Origin: Buchnera aphidicola (Melanaphis sacchari)
GTDB taxonomy: Bacteria; Pseudomonadota; Gammaproteobacteria; Enterobacterales; Enterobacteriaceae
Length of the DNA stretch: 64,000 bases
NCBI RefSeq assembly: GCF_003096055.1
Contig: NZ_CP029161.1
Location: 558,001 to 622,000, forward strand
Reading direction: 5' to 3'
A program made the translations under genes and the position numbers. The notes under the pieces were generated by a model, which was not told the DNA's origin, ran no database searches, and saw only the letters and a program-made list of their open reading frames with translations. Shown here piece by piece: positions 1 through 9,317 of this stretch. Numbering within the stretch: the stretch's first letter is position 1; every line of letters starts with the position of its first letter.

Positions 1-10
1 TTTTAATATA

Positions 11-40
11 AAAACGGTGCTATTATTTAGTACCGTTTTA
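11..40 (+). terminator. Stem-loop terminator at left edge
   Basis: The arms AAAACGGT (11-18) and ACCGTTTT (32-39) are perfectly complementary, and a G·U and a C·G pair extend the stem inward around a 9-base loop. The right arm ends in a T run. It sits just before uppP, so it probably ends a transcript arriving from outside the window. The stem could also work on the other strand, where T's also follow. Confidence 0.6.
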
Positions 41-68
41 TACAAAAAGAAATATATGAGAAAAATCA

Positions 69-869
69 ATGATTTATATTAATGAAATGATTAATTCTAT
101 TATTTTAGGAATAATAGAAGGAATAATAGAATTTTTTCCTGTTTCATCGACAGGGCATTTAATTATTATTACTCATTATTTTGATATAGGCAATCAAGAA
201 TTAAATGCATTAGAAATATTTACTCAACTTGGATCTTCATTAGGAATGTTGATATGTTTTTATAAAAAAATAAAAAAAATATTAAAAATAAATAAAAACA
301 AAAAAAGAATAATAAAACATTATATATATGTATTACTTGTCTCTATTGTACCTACAATTCTCATAGGACTAACTTTTTATACATCAATTAAATTATTATC
401 TAACGTAGTTCATGTAATATATGGATTATTATTCGGTGGATTTCTTCTTATTTTGTCTGAAATATTTAAACCAAAAAAATCAATAACAAATACTTTAAAA
501 AAAATAAACTTGATTCAATCATTTATAATCGGATGCTTTCAAGTTTTATCGCTATATCCAGGATTTTCAAGATCTGGATCTACTATATCAACTGGAATAT
601 TATTAGGTCTAAAACGTTCGGTTGCAATAGATTTTTCTTTTATTATATCAATGCCACTTATATTAGGAGCATCAATTTTTGATTTAATAAAAAATATTCA
701 AAATATAAACTTAATAAAAATTCCTTATTATTTTGGTGCATTTTTTACATCTTTTATAATATCACTGATATTTTTTAAAATTTTAATAAATCTTTTAAAA
801 AAGATATCATTAATTTTTTTCGCCATTTATCGTATTTTATTATCATTTTTAATTTATTTTGATAGTTAA
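69..869 (+). CDS. uppP: Undecaprenyl-diphosphatase UppP (BacA)
   Basis: Integral membrane enzyme that removes a phosphate from undecaprenyl pyrophosphate, recycling the lipid carrier used for peptidoglycan and other envelope polymers. The 266 residues are close to E. coli UppP (273). Both signature motifs are present: E-G-I-I-E-F-F-P-V-S-S-T-G-H at 17-30 with the two conserved glutamates (17, 21) and the histidine (30), and P-G-F-S-R-S-G-S-T at 164-172 with the conserved arginine (168). The protein is hydrophobic throughout with several membrane segments. The ribosome site is weak (GAG). It converges on cca with 7 bases between them. With murB and glmU it indicates some retained envelope synthesis. 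Confidence 0.95.
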   Translation: MIYINEMINSIILGIIEGIIEFFPVSSTGHLIIITHYFDIGNQELNALEIFTQLGSSLGMLICFYKKIKKILKINKNKKRIIKHYIYVLLVSIVPTILIGLTFYTSIKLLSNVVHVIYGLLFGGFLLILSEIFKPKKSITNTLKKINLIQSFIIGCFQVLSLYPGFSRSGSTISTGILLGLKRSVAIDFSFIISMPLILGASIFDLIKNIQNINLIKIPYYFGAFFTSFIISLIFFKILINLLKKISLIFFAIYRILLSFLIYFDS

Positions 870-876
870 AAAACTT

Positions 877-2097
877 TTAAATAACATGTATTTTCTTACG
901 CCAAGACTGAAGTTTTTGAACTCTTATTCGATTTAATTCGTTTTTAATTTCTAATCCCTTAAAACCTTGACTTAAAATTAATTTAATAGAAATATTTTTA
1001 ATACTTTCAAAAGATTTTTTTAAAAAAAAATATTTTTTACTATTATTTTTTTTTTCATAAAAATAATTAAAATTTGTTAATAAAGATAATTTATCAATAC
1101 GATCTGGCTTCCGCCAAGCATCTATCTTTAAAAAAAAATTCACAATATCCTGAGAAGACTGATAGTAGATATTTTTTAAAAAAATATAAAAGCCTGCGCT
1201 TAAAGTTGCTATTTCTCTTATGTGAGACGGAATATTAAGACGATTACATAAATTCTTAACAAGACAAGCAGCACTTTTATCGTAAAATTTTTTAATAGAA
1301 AAAAAAACGCTATCTTTACATAAAAATTGACATAAATAAGAGAAACGTACAGCAATATCTTCAGTTAAAATAGATATTTTTGATAATCTCATAAATAAAA
1401 TAGAATTATTATATAAATTTTTAAAAAAATTTAACGAGAAAAAATTTTTTTCTTCAAATAAAAAAGATATTTCTGGAAAAATATAATAAAGCGCATGGCA
1501 CGCATGCAATACTTGAAAATAAACATGAGGATTTAAAGTTTTAAGGGCTTTTTCAGTTTCTATCCATATTCGATTAGATGTTAAATGTAATAATTCTTTA
1601 TTTTTAACCATAGAAATCATTAACATCATCGTTTCTGGGACAATCTGAAAACCTAAATGCATCAAAGAAGCTGCAAGTCTTGCTGTTCGTAAAACACGCA
1701 AAGGATCTTCTACAAACGAATGCGAAACATGACGTAATAAACAATTTTTTAAATCTTTTTTTCCTTGAAAGGGATCAATATAATTCCCCTTTTTATCTTG
1801 AGCAATAGCATTAATTGTTAAATCACGTCGAATTAAATCTTCTTTTAATGTAACATTTTTGTCAAAAATAAATTTAAAACCAGTATATCCTACACCTGAT
1901 TTTCTTTCTCTACGCGCTAAAGAATATTCTTCATGTGTTTTTGGATGCAAAAATACTGGAAAATCTTTTCCAACTTGTTGAAATTTACTTTTTAATAATA
2001 TCTCTTTTGTTCCGCCTACTACGACCCAATCTCTATCTGTAATGGGTAATTGCAATAATTTATCACGAACCGCTCCCCCTACTAAATATATTTTCAT
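877..2097 (-). CDS. cca: CCA-adding tRNA nucleotidyltransferase, HD domain decayed
   Basis: Adds or repairs the 3'-terminal CCA of tRNAs from CTP and ATP. The 406 residues are near the E. coli length (412). The N-terminal nucleotidyltransferase head is intact: V-G-G-A-V-R-D at 6-12, the catalytic D21-R-D23 pair, E-R-K-S-G at 64-68 and R-R-D-L-T-I-N-A at 90-97. In E. coli the C-terminal half is an HD phosphohydrolase (…LCHDLGK…). Here the same place reads L-C-Q-F-L-C-K (255-261), so both the His and Asp are gone, and the flanking histidines are also missing. CCA addition should survive while the phosphatase/phosphodiesterase activities are probably lost. None of the five tRNA genes in the window encodes CCA, so this enzyme should be indispensable. 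Confidence 0.95.
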   Translation of the reverse strand: MKIYLVGGAVRDKLLQLPITDRDWVVVGGTKEILLKSKFQQVGKDFPVFLHPKTHEEYSLARRERKSGVGYTGFKFIFDKNVTLKEDLIRRDLTINAIAQDKKGNYIDPFQGKKDLKNCLLRHVSHSFVEDPLRVLRTARLAASLMHLGFQIVPETMMLMISMVKNKELLHLTSNRIWIETEKALKTLNPHVYFQVLHACHALYYIFPEISFLFEEKNFFSLNFFKNLYNNSILFMRLSKISILTEDIAVRFSYLCQFLCKDSVFFSIKKFYDKSAACLVKNLCNRLNIPSHIREIATLSAGFYIFLKNIYYQSSQDIVNFFLKIDAWRKPDRIDKLSLLTNFNYFYEKKNNSKKYFFLKKSFESIKNISIKLILSQGFKGLEIKNELNRIRVQKLQSWRKKIHVI

Positions 2098-2236
2098 AAA
2101 AATGATCCTATACTAAAAAATAAAATTCTATGTCTATAAATTCTATTCTATAATAGAAAATTATTACTTATAATATTTTTTTAAAAAGTGCATAAAACTA
2201 TATTTTTTAAAAATTATTTTAAATTAAGAAAATATC

Positions 2237-3184
2237 ATGAAAAAAAATTTAATTGATTTTAAAAATGCTCTTGTTCTTGTTGTTGGAGATCTTATATTAG
2301 ATTGTTATTGGTATAGTAAAAATTACTATGTATTACAAGAACAATCATTACCAATTGCCTCAATTTCAGAAATAAAACAACAGCCTGGTGGCGCTGCTAA
2401 TGTTGCTAAAAACATCGCTGAAATTGGTGGAAATGCAAAAATTATTGGATTTATTGGAACAGATAATGAAGGATTAATTTTAAAAAAATTACTTCATCAT
2501 ATCAGAATTTGTCCTGATTTAATTACTATCAAACAAAATAAAACAATTACAAAAATTAGAATATTATCAGATAAAAAACAGTTAATCAGATTGGATTTTC
2601 AAGAAAAATATATTTGTAAAAAATTTAATTTATTATATAAAAAAATTATAAATTCATTAAAATATTATAAAATTTTAGTTTTATCAGATTATGCAAAAGG
2701 CACATTATCTAACGTAAAAAAAATTATTGAATTAGCAAAAGAAATGTCTATCCCTATACTTATAGATCCAAAGGGGGTAGATTTTGAAAAATATTCTGGA
2801 GCTAGTTTATTAACACCAAATCTTACTGAATTTGAAAAAATAGTTGGCGAGTGTAACGAAGAAAAACAATTATTAAAAAAGGGAATAAAATTACTATCCG
2901 ATTTAAAATTAGAAGCTCTATTAGTTACTCGTTCTAAAAATGGAATGACTTTATTTCAACCCAAAAAAAATCCTATACACTTTCCAGCGAAATCTAAAAA
3001 AGCATGCGATGTAACAGGAGCAGGAGATACAGTAATTTCCATTATTGCCGCATCTTTAGCTGCTGGATATTCTTTAGAAGAATCTTGTTTTTATGCAAAT
3101 ATAGGAGCCGGTATAGTTGTTGAAAAAATTGGCACTGAAACAGTTAATATACAAGAATTAAACAAATTTTTAAACACTAAATAA
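2237..3184 (+). CDS. hldE: HldE kinase domain only (heptose-7-phosphate kinase), truncated
   Basis: E. coli HldE (477 aa) is bifunctional: an N-terminal ribokinase-like D-glycero-D-manno-heptose-7-phosphate kinase and a C-terminal adenylyltransferase, both feeding LPS inner-core heptose. Here the 315 residues cover only the kinase. Visible are P-G-G-A-A-N-V-A at 50-57, L-S-D-Y-A-K-G at 149-155, I-D-P-K-G at 176-180 and the pfkB signature D-V-T-G-A-G-D-T at 258-265 with catalytic D264. The protein stops where the interdomain linker starts in E. coli. Only 199 AT-rich bases remain before ribB, too few for the missing ~150-residue domain, so that domain is deleted. The kinase motifs are intact, so either the kinase has another use or decay is recent. 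Confidence 0.88.
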   Translation: MKKNLIDFKNALVLVVGDLILDCYWYSKNYYVLQEQSLPIASISEIKQQPGGAANVAKNIAEIGGNAKIIGFIGTDNEGLILKKLLHHIRICPDLITIKQNKTITKIRILSDKKQLIRLDFQEKYICKKFNLLYKKIINSLKYYKILVLSDYAKGTLSNVKKIIELAKEMSIPILIDPKGVDFEKYSGASLLTPNLTEFEKIVGECNEEKQLLKKGIKLLSDLKLEALLVTRSKNGMTLFQPKKNPIHFPAKSKKACDVTGAGDTVISIIAASLAAGYSLEESCFYANIGAGIVVEKIGTETVNIQELNKFLNTK

Positions 3185-3197
3185 ATATATAAAAAAT

Positions 3198-3234
3198 TTT
3201 ATATCTAAGTATTTTTATAATAGTTAGATATAAA
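3198..3234. repeat. Inverted repeat after hldE
   Basis: TTTATATCTAA (3198-3208) and TTAGATATAAA (3224-3234) are an exact 11-bp inverted repeat around a 15-base loop, just downstream of the truncated hldE. It is entirely AT-rich and has no following T run, so it may define a transcript end but is not a typical terminator. The rest of the 199-base gap to ribB holds nothing I recognise; there is no FMN riboswitch-like GC-rich structure. Confidence 0.4.
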
Positions 3235-3383
3235 AATTAATAAATTATTAATAAATTACATATTTCTAGATTGCTCTTAAATTTTATTCAATATATAATA
3301 AAATTATCAATAAATAAATATAAAAAAAATTGATTAATAAATTTTTTAAAAATTTAAAAAATTAGTTATAAAAGGTTTTCAAA

Positions 3384-4028
3384 ATGAATCATAAAAAATT
3401 ACTTTCTGAATTTGGAAACCCCGTAGAACGTATTGAACAAGCAATACATTCCTTGCAATCTGGCCATGGAGTTATTATACTTGACGATGAAAAAAGAGAA
3501 AATGAAGGAGACCTTGTTTTTTCATGCGAAAAAATGACAGTAGAACAAATGGCTTTAACAATTCGATATGGCAGCGGAATTGTATGTTTATGCATTACTG
3601 AATCTCAACGGAAAAAATTAAATTTACCTATGATGGTAAAAAAAAATACCAGTACTTACCGCACTGGATTTACAGTAACAATAGAAGCTGCAAAAGGAAT
3701 TTCTACTGGTGTTTCAGCACACGATAGACTAACTACTATTCAAGCAGCCATGGCAGATGATGCTAAACCTACAGATCTAAACAGACCAGGGCATGTTTTT
3801 CCTTTGCGAGCAGATACTGGAGGCGTTTTGGCTAGAGCCGGGCATACAGAAGCAGCAATTGAAATAGCATTACTCGCGGGCTTTAAGCCGGCTGGAGTAA
3901 TTTGTGAGCTGACTAATAGAGACGGATCAATGTCTAGAACACCAGAAATTATTCAGTTCGCTAAACTTAAAAATATGAAAATATTTACTATAAAAGATTT
4001 AATTTTTTACATTCAAAATTATAAATAA
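3384..4028 (+). CDS. ribB: 3,4-dihydroxy-2-butanone 4-phosphate synthase RibB
   Basis: Converts ribulose 5-phosphate to 3,4-dihydroxy-2-butanone 4-phosphate plus formate, supplying the four-carbon unit for riboflavin. The 214 residues match E. coli RibB (217) end to end. The metal/substrate loop [10 protein letters not shown] is at 34-43, and the H-T-E-A motif of the second active-site segment is near 153. AAAGG precedes the ATG. In E. coli ribB is controlled by an FMN riboswitch; none is visible in the short AT-rich upstream gap, so expression is probably constitutive. This supports riboflavin provisioning in the symbiosis. Confidence 0.96.
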   Translation: MNHKKLLSEFGNPVERIEQAIHSLQSGHGVIILDDEKRENEGDLVFSCEKMTVEQMALTIRYGSGIVCLCITESQRKKLNLPMMVKKNTSTYRTGFTVTIEAAKGISTGVSAHDRLTTIQAAMADDAKPTDLNRPGHVFPLRADTGGVLARAGHTEAAIEIALLAGFKPAGVICELTNRDGSMSRTPEIIQFAKLKNMKIFTIKDLIFYIQNYK

Positions 4029-4069
4029 ATATTTTGATTAAATGTTTAAAAAATACAATTTCAGAAAAT

Positions 4070-5077
4070 TTACAAATCACTTATTGACCATTTTGATTTA
4101 ATAAATATTTCTAAAGGGAACATTCGTGCTTGCTTATAATATAAAAATCCAAGATGTGCTATCATGGCACCATTATCAGTGCAAAATTTTGGTTCAGCAT
4201 AAAATGCTTGTCCACTAAATTCATTTTTCATCATGATGCGTGCTTTTTTACGTAAAATTTTATTTGCACTTACACCACCTGCCACCACCAATTTATTCCA
4301 ACGTTTTTTTACTAACGCTTTTTTCGTTTTAATTAGCAAAATATCAATTACAGCATCTTCAAAAGCTAAAGCTATATCAGCTTTTTTTTGTTCATTTAAA
4401 ATATTTTCATTAATAATTTTTGCAGTAAAGGTTTTTAATCCTGAAAAACTAAAATTTAAATTTTTATGATGAATCATAGGCCGAGGAAAATGAAATTTAT
4501 CTTTTATTCCTTTAGTAGCTAAATTTGATAATTCATTTCCATTAGGAAATTTTAGTTTTAACAATTTTGCTATTTTATCAAATGCTTCACCTGCAGCATC
4601 ATCTAAAGAACTTCCAAGAATTTCGTACTTTCCCACATTATGAGCTGCAATAATTTGAGTATGTTTACCTGAAACTAACAATCCAATAAATGGAAATTTA
4701 ATTGACTTGTAATTTAACATTGGCGATAATAAGTGAGCTTCCATATGATTAACAGCAACAATAGGAATATTTAAAGAAATGCTAAAAGAATGAGCAAAAG
4801 TAGCTCCAACTAATAAAGAGCTATAAAAACCAGGCCCTGCAGTATATGCAATTAAATCAATTTCCTTCATAAAATTTATATGCTTTCTTTTTATTTTATC
4901 TAATAATCGCACTATGTTTTTCATATGCATCCGAGATGCTAGCTCTGGCACAATTCCTCCATATTTAGAATGTATCTTTTTCTGATTACTAAGCTCGTTA
5001 ATCAATAATCCTTTAGAGCTATCATATAAAGCTAAACCTGTATCATCACAAGATGTTTCAATACCCAGCACTTTCAT
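4070..5077 (-). CDS. tsaD: tRNA N6-threonylcarbamoyladenosine synthase subunit TsaD
   Basis: Catalytic subunit that transfers threonylcarbamoyl to A37 of ANN-decoding tRNAs (t6A), acting with TsaB, TsaC and TsaE. The start is placed at the ATG at 5077, giving M-K-V-L-G-I-E-T-S-C-D. It aligns with the E. coli N-terminus and has AAGG eight bases upstream; a TTG six codons earlier (5095) is open but unlikely. The resulting 335 residues match the family length (337). The metal-binding H-M-E-A-H, the S-G-K-H-T-Q loop, the D-D-A-A-G-E-A-F-D-K nucleotide motif and the C-terminal C-T-D-N-G-A-M are all present. It is divergent from rpsU, as in E. coli. Confidence 0.95.
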   Translation of the reverse strand: MKVLGIETSCDDTGLALYDSSKGLLINELSNQKKIHSKYGGIVPELASRMHMKNIVRLLDKIKRKHINFMKEIDLIAYTAGPGFYSSLLVGATFAHSFSISLNIPIVAVNHMEAHLLSPMLNYKSIKFPFIGLLVSGKHTQIIAAHNVGKYEILGSSLDDAAGEAFDKIAKLLKLKFPNGNELSNLATKGIKDKFHFPRPMIHHKNLNFSFSGLKTFTAKIINENILNEQKKADIALAFEDAVIDILLIKTKKALVKKRWNKLVVAGGVSANKILRKKARIMMKNEFSGQAFYAEPKFCTDNGAMIAHLGFLYYKQARMFPLEIFIKSKWSISDL

Positions 5078-5283
5078 TTCTTTAGCCTTAAACAATCTTA
5101 ATAATAATTAATGTATAATACACTTATTTTGAATCAATTGAAAAAAAAAGAACAAAAAATCACATTTAATATAAATGATACTTTACAAGCTTATATCAAT
5201 TAAGATAGGATTTATAATTTAAGTATATAAAAACTATTATCCATTATTATTTTATAAGTCAAAAAATTAAGGTAATTTATCAA

Positions 5284-5499
5284 ATGCCTATTATAAAAGT
5301 ACGCGAAAATGAACCATTTGATGTCGCATTACGTCGTTTTAAGAGATCATGCGAAAAAGCAGGAATATTAGCAGAAATTCGAAGAAGAGAATTTTACGAA
5401 AAACCTACTACTGAACGCAAAAGAGCTAAAGCATCAGCTATAAAGCGTCTAGCGAAAAAATTAATGCGAGAAAATTCAAGACGCATTCGAATGTATTAA
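5284..5499 (+). CDS. rpsU: 30S ribosomal protein S21
   Basis: Small basic protein of the 30S platform that assists initiation on mRNAs. The 71 residues are exactly the E. coli length and are highly conserved ([13 protein letters not shown] start). TAAGGT lies upstream of the ATG. It is the first gene of the classical macromolecular synthesis operon rpsU-dnaG-rpoD, which is preserved here in order. A TATAAT hexamer at 5213-5218, about 66 bases upstream, is a reasonable -10, but I see no good -35. The 206-base gap from tsaD is otherwise AT-rich and featureless. Confidence 0.97.
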   Translation: MPIIKVRENEPFDVALRRFKRSCEKAGILAEIRRREFYEKPTTERKRAKASAIKRLAKKLMRENSRRIRMY

Positions 5500-5520
5500 A
5501 ATTATTTAATAAATTTAAAA

Positions 5521-5547
5521 CCGTTTCTTTGAGAAACGGGATTTTTT
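5521..5547 (+). terminator. Intra-operon terminator between rpsU and dnaG
   Basis: CCGTTTCT (5521-5528) pairs with AGAAACGG (5532-5539) over a 3-base loop, followed two bases later by six T's (5542-5547). It lies 21 bases after the rpsU stop and just before the dnaG start. In E. coli a terminator at the same place lets most transcription stop after rpsU, giving abundant S21 and little primase. The strong GC-rich stem in such AT-rich DNA suggests the same polarity is maintained here. Confidence 0.88.
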
Positions 5548-5558
5548 CATCTAAATAT

Positions 5559-7295
5559 ATGTCTGGAAAAATACCTAAATATTTTATTAATGAGATATTA
5601 TTTCGCACTGATATTGTTGCGCTTATTAATACAAAAATAAATTTAAAGAAATCTGGAAAAAATTACCAAACTCACTGTCCATTTCATAATGATAAAACTC
5701 CATCATTTACAGTAAGTTATGAAAAACAATTTTACTATTGTTTCGGATGCAATGCTCATGGAAACGTAATTGATTTCTTAATGAACTACGAACATTTAAA
5801 CTTTATAGAAAGCATTGAAGAACTTGCAATATTACATGGACTTGATATTCCATTTGAAAAAAAAAATATAATTGAACGAAACAATTACTCAAAAAAACAA
5901 AAAGTTTATTCGTTAATAGAAAAATTATCTAATTTATATAAAAAAAATATATTAATTACTAATACTCCATATCAATACTTAAAAAAAAGAGGTATTAGTA
6001 ATAATATGATTAATTTTTTTTCTATTGGTTTTTCAAGTTCTACCTGGAGTGCATTTTCTAAAAAATTAAATATCTCAAAAAAATTTGAAAAAGATCTATT
6101 AAATCAAAAAATTATTTCTATAAATCAATATAAAAAAATATATGATCCTTTTCAAGGGCGTATTATTTTCCCTATTTTTGATCAACATAATAGAACTATT
6201 GGATTTGGTGGGCGTTCAATAAATAATTTTTCACCAAAATATATTAATTCTCCTGAAACAAATATTTTTCAAAAAAGAAAACAAATTTACGGATTAAATC
6301 AAGTTATAAAAAAATATAAAAAACCTGAATATTTATTAGTCGTAGAAGGTTACATTGATGTTATTATGCTCACACAATATCGTATTAAATACGCTGTTTC
6401 ATCCTTAGGAACATCTATAACAAAAGAACACATACAAGTTCTTTTTCGAAATACAGATACAATTATATATTGTTACGATGGCGATCATGCAGGGAGAGAT
6501 GCCGCTTGGAGAGCTTTGAAAATTACATTACCGTACATATCTGATAAAAAAAATATGAAATTTATAGTGTTACCCAAAGATGAAGATCCTGATACTATAG
6601 TCCAAAAAGAGGGAAGAGAAAAATTTGAATTACGTATTAATAAGGCATTAACAATGTCAAAATATTTTTTTAAAAATATCCTAAAAAATATTGACTTATC
6701 GTCTAACGATGATAAATTTCATTTAAGCGTACGTACTTTACCTTTAATTAACTCTATACCTAGCGATACAATAAGAATTTATTTTCGTCAAAGATTAGCG
6801 AGAATAATAGGAATTTTAGATGATAATCAATTAGAAAAATTTTTATATGAAGAAGAAAGAAAAAATGAAAATGTAACATTTCAAATTAAAAAAACTCCCA
6901 TGCGCATTTTAATAGGATTACTTATTCAGAATCCTTGCTTATCTGAATTAGTACCCTCAATAAAAAAATTTAAAAATATAAAAATAAAAGGTTTATCTAT
7001 TTTTTTAGAAATTCTAAAAACATGCTTAAATAATCCAACTTTTAATACAGGCCAATTATTGGAATTCTACAGAGATAAAAAAATAATTAATATTATAAAA
7101 ATTTTATCTAAATGGGATCATATGATAGTTCAAGAGGAAATTCAAAATATGTTTACAGATCTTTTAAAAAATATATACAAAAAAGATCTTGAACAAAAAA
7201 GAGATGATTTAATTTCTAAAGAAAGGTTAATAGGATTAACAAAATATGAAAAAGAAGAGATTTGGTCTATTAATAAAAAATTGTGTAAAAAATAA
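5559..7295 (+). CDS. dnaG: DNA primase DnaG
   Basis: Synthesises RNA primers at the replication fork with DnaB helicase. The start is the ATG at 5559 (M-S-G-K-I-P), matching E. coli M-A-G-R-I-P. A TTG ten codons upstream lies inside the terminator loop and is rejected. The 578 residues are close to E. coli (581). The N-terminal zinc-binding motif C-P-F-H … C-F-G-C is at about 40-64, and the TOPRIM core (V-V-E-G-Y-I-D-V, then Y-D-G-D-H-A-G) is near 262-320. The C-terminal helicase-interaction region is retained. It is the second gene of the rpsU-dnaG-rpoD operon. Confidence 0.96.
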   Translation: MSGKIPKYFINEILFRTDIVALINTKINLKKSGKNYQTHCPFHNDKTPSFTVSYEKQFYYCFGCNAHGNVIDFLMNYEHLNFIESIEELAILHGLDIPFEKKNIIERNNYSKKQKVYSLIEKLSNLYKKNILITNTPYQYLKKRGISNNMINFFSIGFSSSTWSAFSKKLNISKKFEKDLLNQKIISINQYKKIYDPFQGRIIFPIFDQHNRTIGFGGRSINNFSPKYINSPETNIFQKRKQIYGLNQVIKKYKKPEYLLVVEGYIDVIMLTQYRIKYAVSSLGTSITKEHIQVLFRNTDTIIYCYDGDHAGRDAAWRALKITLPYISDKKNMKFIVLPKDEDPDTIVQKEGREKFELRINKALTMSKYFFKNILKNIDLSSNDDKFHLSVRTLPLINSIPSDTIRIYFRQRLARIIGILDDNQLEKFLYEEERKNENVTFQIKKTPMRILIGLLIQNPCLSELVPSIKKFKNIKIKGLSIFLEILKTCLNNPTFNTGQLLEFYRDKKIINIIKILSKWDHMIVQEEIQNMFTDLLKNIYKKDLEQKRDDLISKERLIGLTKYEKEEIWSINKKLCKK

Positions 7296-7408
7296 TTTTT
7301 TTAATTTTTATTAATTGCCTTCTTTATTAAGAAATCAAAGTAATTTTACATATTTTTTTGAACAAATAGTCAATTAATACTTACTAAATAAAATTTGGAT
7401 ACATTCCT

Positions 7409-9262
7409 ATGGAGCACAATCCGCACTCACGACTCAAACTGCTTGTTACACATGGCAAGGAACAAGGATACTTAACCTATGCCGAGGTTAACGATCATCT
7501 TCCGGATGATATTATAGATTCCGAGCAAGTCAATGATATCATTCAAATGATCAATGATATGGGAATTCCAGTCGTAGAAGAAGCACCTGATGCAGATGAT
7601 TTGATGCTAAATCACATTCATTCGGATACTGACGAAGACACAGTAGAAGCTGCTACTCAAGTATTATCTAATGTCGATTCTGAACTAGGAAGAACAACGG
7701 ATCCCGTCCGTATGTATATGCGAGAAATGGGAACTGTCGAATTACTCACAAGAGAAGGTGAAATTGACATAGCTAAACGTATTGAAGATGGCATTAATCA
7801 AGTACAATCTTCTGTTTCAGAATATCCAGAAGCAATTAATTATCTTTTAGAACAATATGATCGAATCAAAACAGGTCAAATTCGATTATCCGATATAATT
7901 ACAGGTTTTGTAGATCCAAATGCAGAAGAAATTTTTTTCCCTCCTACAATTATAAATATTAACACTGAAATACTAGAGGATGTTATAAATAATGAAGATG
8001 ATGAAAACGAAGACCACAACCAAAACAATAACTCGGATGAAGATGAAAATACAATTGATCCAGAATTAGCAAATGAAAAATTCTCAGAATTGCGGAAACA
8101 ATATAATAATACAAATAATATTATAAAAAATAAAAATAGAAATCATAAAGATGCTTTACTGGAAATTTATAATTTGTCTGAAATATTTAAGCAATTTAGA
8201 TTAGTACCTAAACAATTTGACCACTTAGTCAATAATATGCGTAATATGATGGATAGAGTAAGAACGCAAGAAAGAATTATTATGAAATTATGTACTGAAG
8301 AATGCAAAATGCCTAAAAAAAAGTTTATTAATATTTTTTCTGGAAAAGAAACAAGTTATTATTGGTTTAAAAAAGAACAAAATGCTAATCAACCTTGGTC
8401 GAAAAAATTAAAAAAAATTAAAGATAAAGTCTTTATTAGTATAGAAAAACTAATTCAAATAGAAAAAGAAACAGGCTTAAAAATAGAACAAGTAAAAGAT
8501 ATTAATAAAAGAATGTCTATTGGAGAAGCAAAAGCTCGTCGTGCAAAAAAAGAAATGGTAGAAGCTAATTTAAGATTAGTAATCTCCATTGCCAAAAAAT
8601 ATACTAACCGTGGATTACAATTTTTAGATTTAATTCAAGAAGGAAATATTGGTTTAATGAAAGCAGTTGATAAATTTGAATATCGTCGAGGTTACAAATT
8701 TTCAACATATGCCACCTGGTGGATTCGACAAGCAATTACTCGTTCCATTGCAGATCAAGCACGAACTATTAGAATTCCTGTTCATATGATAGAAACCATC
8801 AATAAACTTAACCGTATTTCTCGACAAATGCTGCAAGAGATAGGAAGAGAACCAACACCAGAAGAATTATCTGAAAAAATGTTAATTCCTGAAGATAAAA
8901 TTAGAAAAGTTCTTAAAATAGCTAAAGAACCAATATCTATGGAAACACCCATTGGAGATGATGATGATTCTCATTTAGGTGATTTTATTGAAGATACAAC
9001 GTTAGAACTTCCACTAGATTCAGCTACATCTGAAAGCTTAAGATCAGCAACACATGATATTTTATCAGGTCTTACAGCACGTGAAGCTAAAGTTCTTCGT
9101 ATGCGATTCGGAATAGATATGAATACAGATCATACTTTAGAAGAAGTTGGAAAGCAATTTGATGTCACTCGAGAAAGAATAAGACAAATAGAAGCAAAAG
9201 CACTAAGAAAACTGCGCCACCCAAGCAGATCAGAAGTATTACGTAGTTTTTTGGATGATTAA
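7409..9262 (+). CDS. rpoD: RNA polymerase sigma-70 factor RpoD
   Basis: Primary sigma factor. The 617 residues match E. coli RpoD (613) across all regions: region 1.1 at the N-terminus, an acidic Asp/Glu/Asn-rich spacer around 190-215, regions 2.1-2.4 with [12 protein letters not shown], region 3, and the region 4.2 helix-turn-helix [14 protein letters not shown] lies nine bases before the ATG. The first ~200 bases are strikingly GC-rich for this genome (47 of the 100 bases 7411-7510) and nucleotide-similar to E. coli from memory, unlike the rest of the gene. It ends the macromolecular synthesis operon and converges on cysE. Confidence 0.98.
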   Translation: MEHNPHSRLKLLVTHGKEQGYLTYAEVNDHLPDDIIDSEQVNDIIQMINDMGIPVVEEAPDADDLMLNHIHSDTDEDTVEAATQVLSNVDSELGRTTDPVRMYMREMGTVELLTREGEIDIAKRIEDGINQVQSSVSEYPEAINYLLEQYDRIKTGQIRLSDIITGFVDPNAEEIFFPPTIININTEILEDVINNEDDENEDHNQNNNSDEDENTIDPELANEKFSELRKQYNNTNNIIKNKNRNHKDALLEIYNLSEIFKQFRLVPKQFDHLVNNMRNMMDRVRTQERIIMKLCTEECKMPKKKFINIFSGKETSYYWFKKEQNANQPWSKKLKKIKDKVFISIEKLIQIEKETGLKIEQVKDINKRMSIGEAKARRAKKEMVEANLRLVISIAKKYTNRGLQFLDLIQEGNIGLMKAVDKFEYRRGYKFSTYATWWIRQAITRSIADQARTIRIPVHMIETINKLNRISRQMLQEIGREPTPEELSEKMLIPEDKIRKVLKIAKEPISMETPIGDDDDSHLGDFIEDTTLELPLDSATSESLRSATHDILSGLTAREAKVLRMRFGIDMNTDHTLEEVGKQFDVTRERIRQIEAKALRKLRHPSRSEVLRSFLDD

Positions 9263-9317
9263 AATAGAGTGATATACAATAAAATCAATAGTATTTAAAT
9301 TTAAAAAATTAAAACAA

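Noticed and set aside
5078..5095. TTG at 5095 as tsaD start
   Set aside because: The ATG at 5077 has AAGG upstream and aligns with the family N-terminus V-L-G-I-E-T-S-C-D; the six extra codons have no counterpart.
5529..5558. TTG at 5529 as dnaG start
   Set aside because: It lies in the loop of the rpsU-dnaG terminator; the ATG at 5559 matches E. coli M-A-G-R-I-P.
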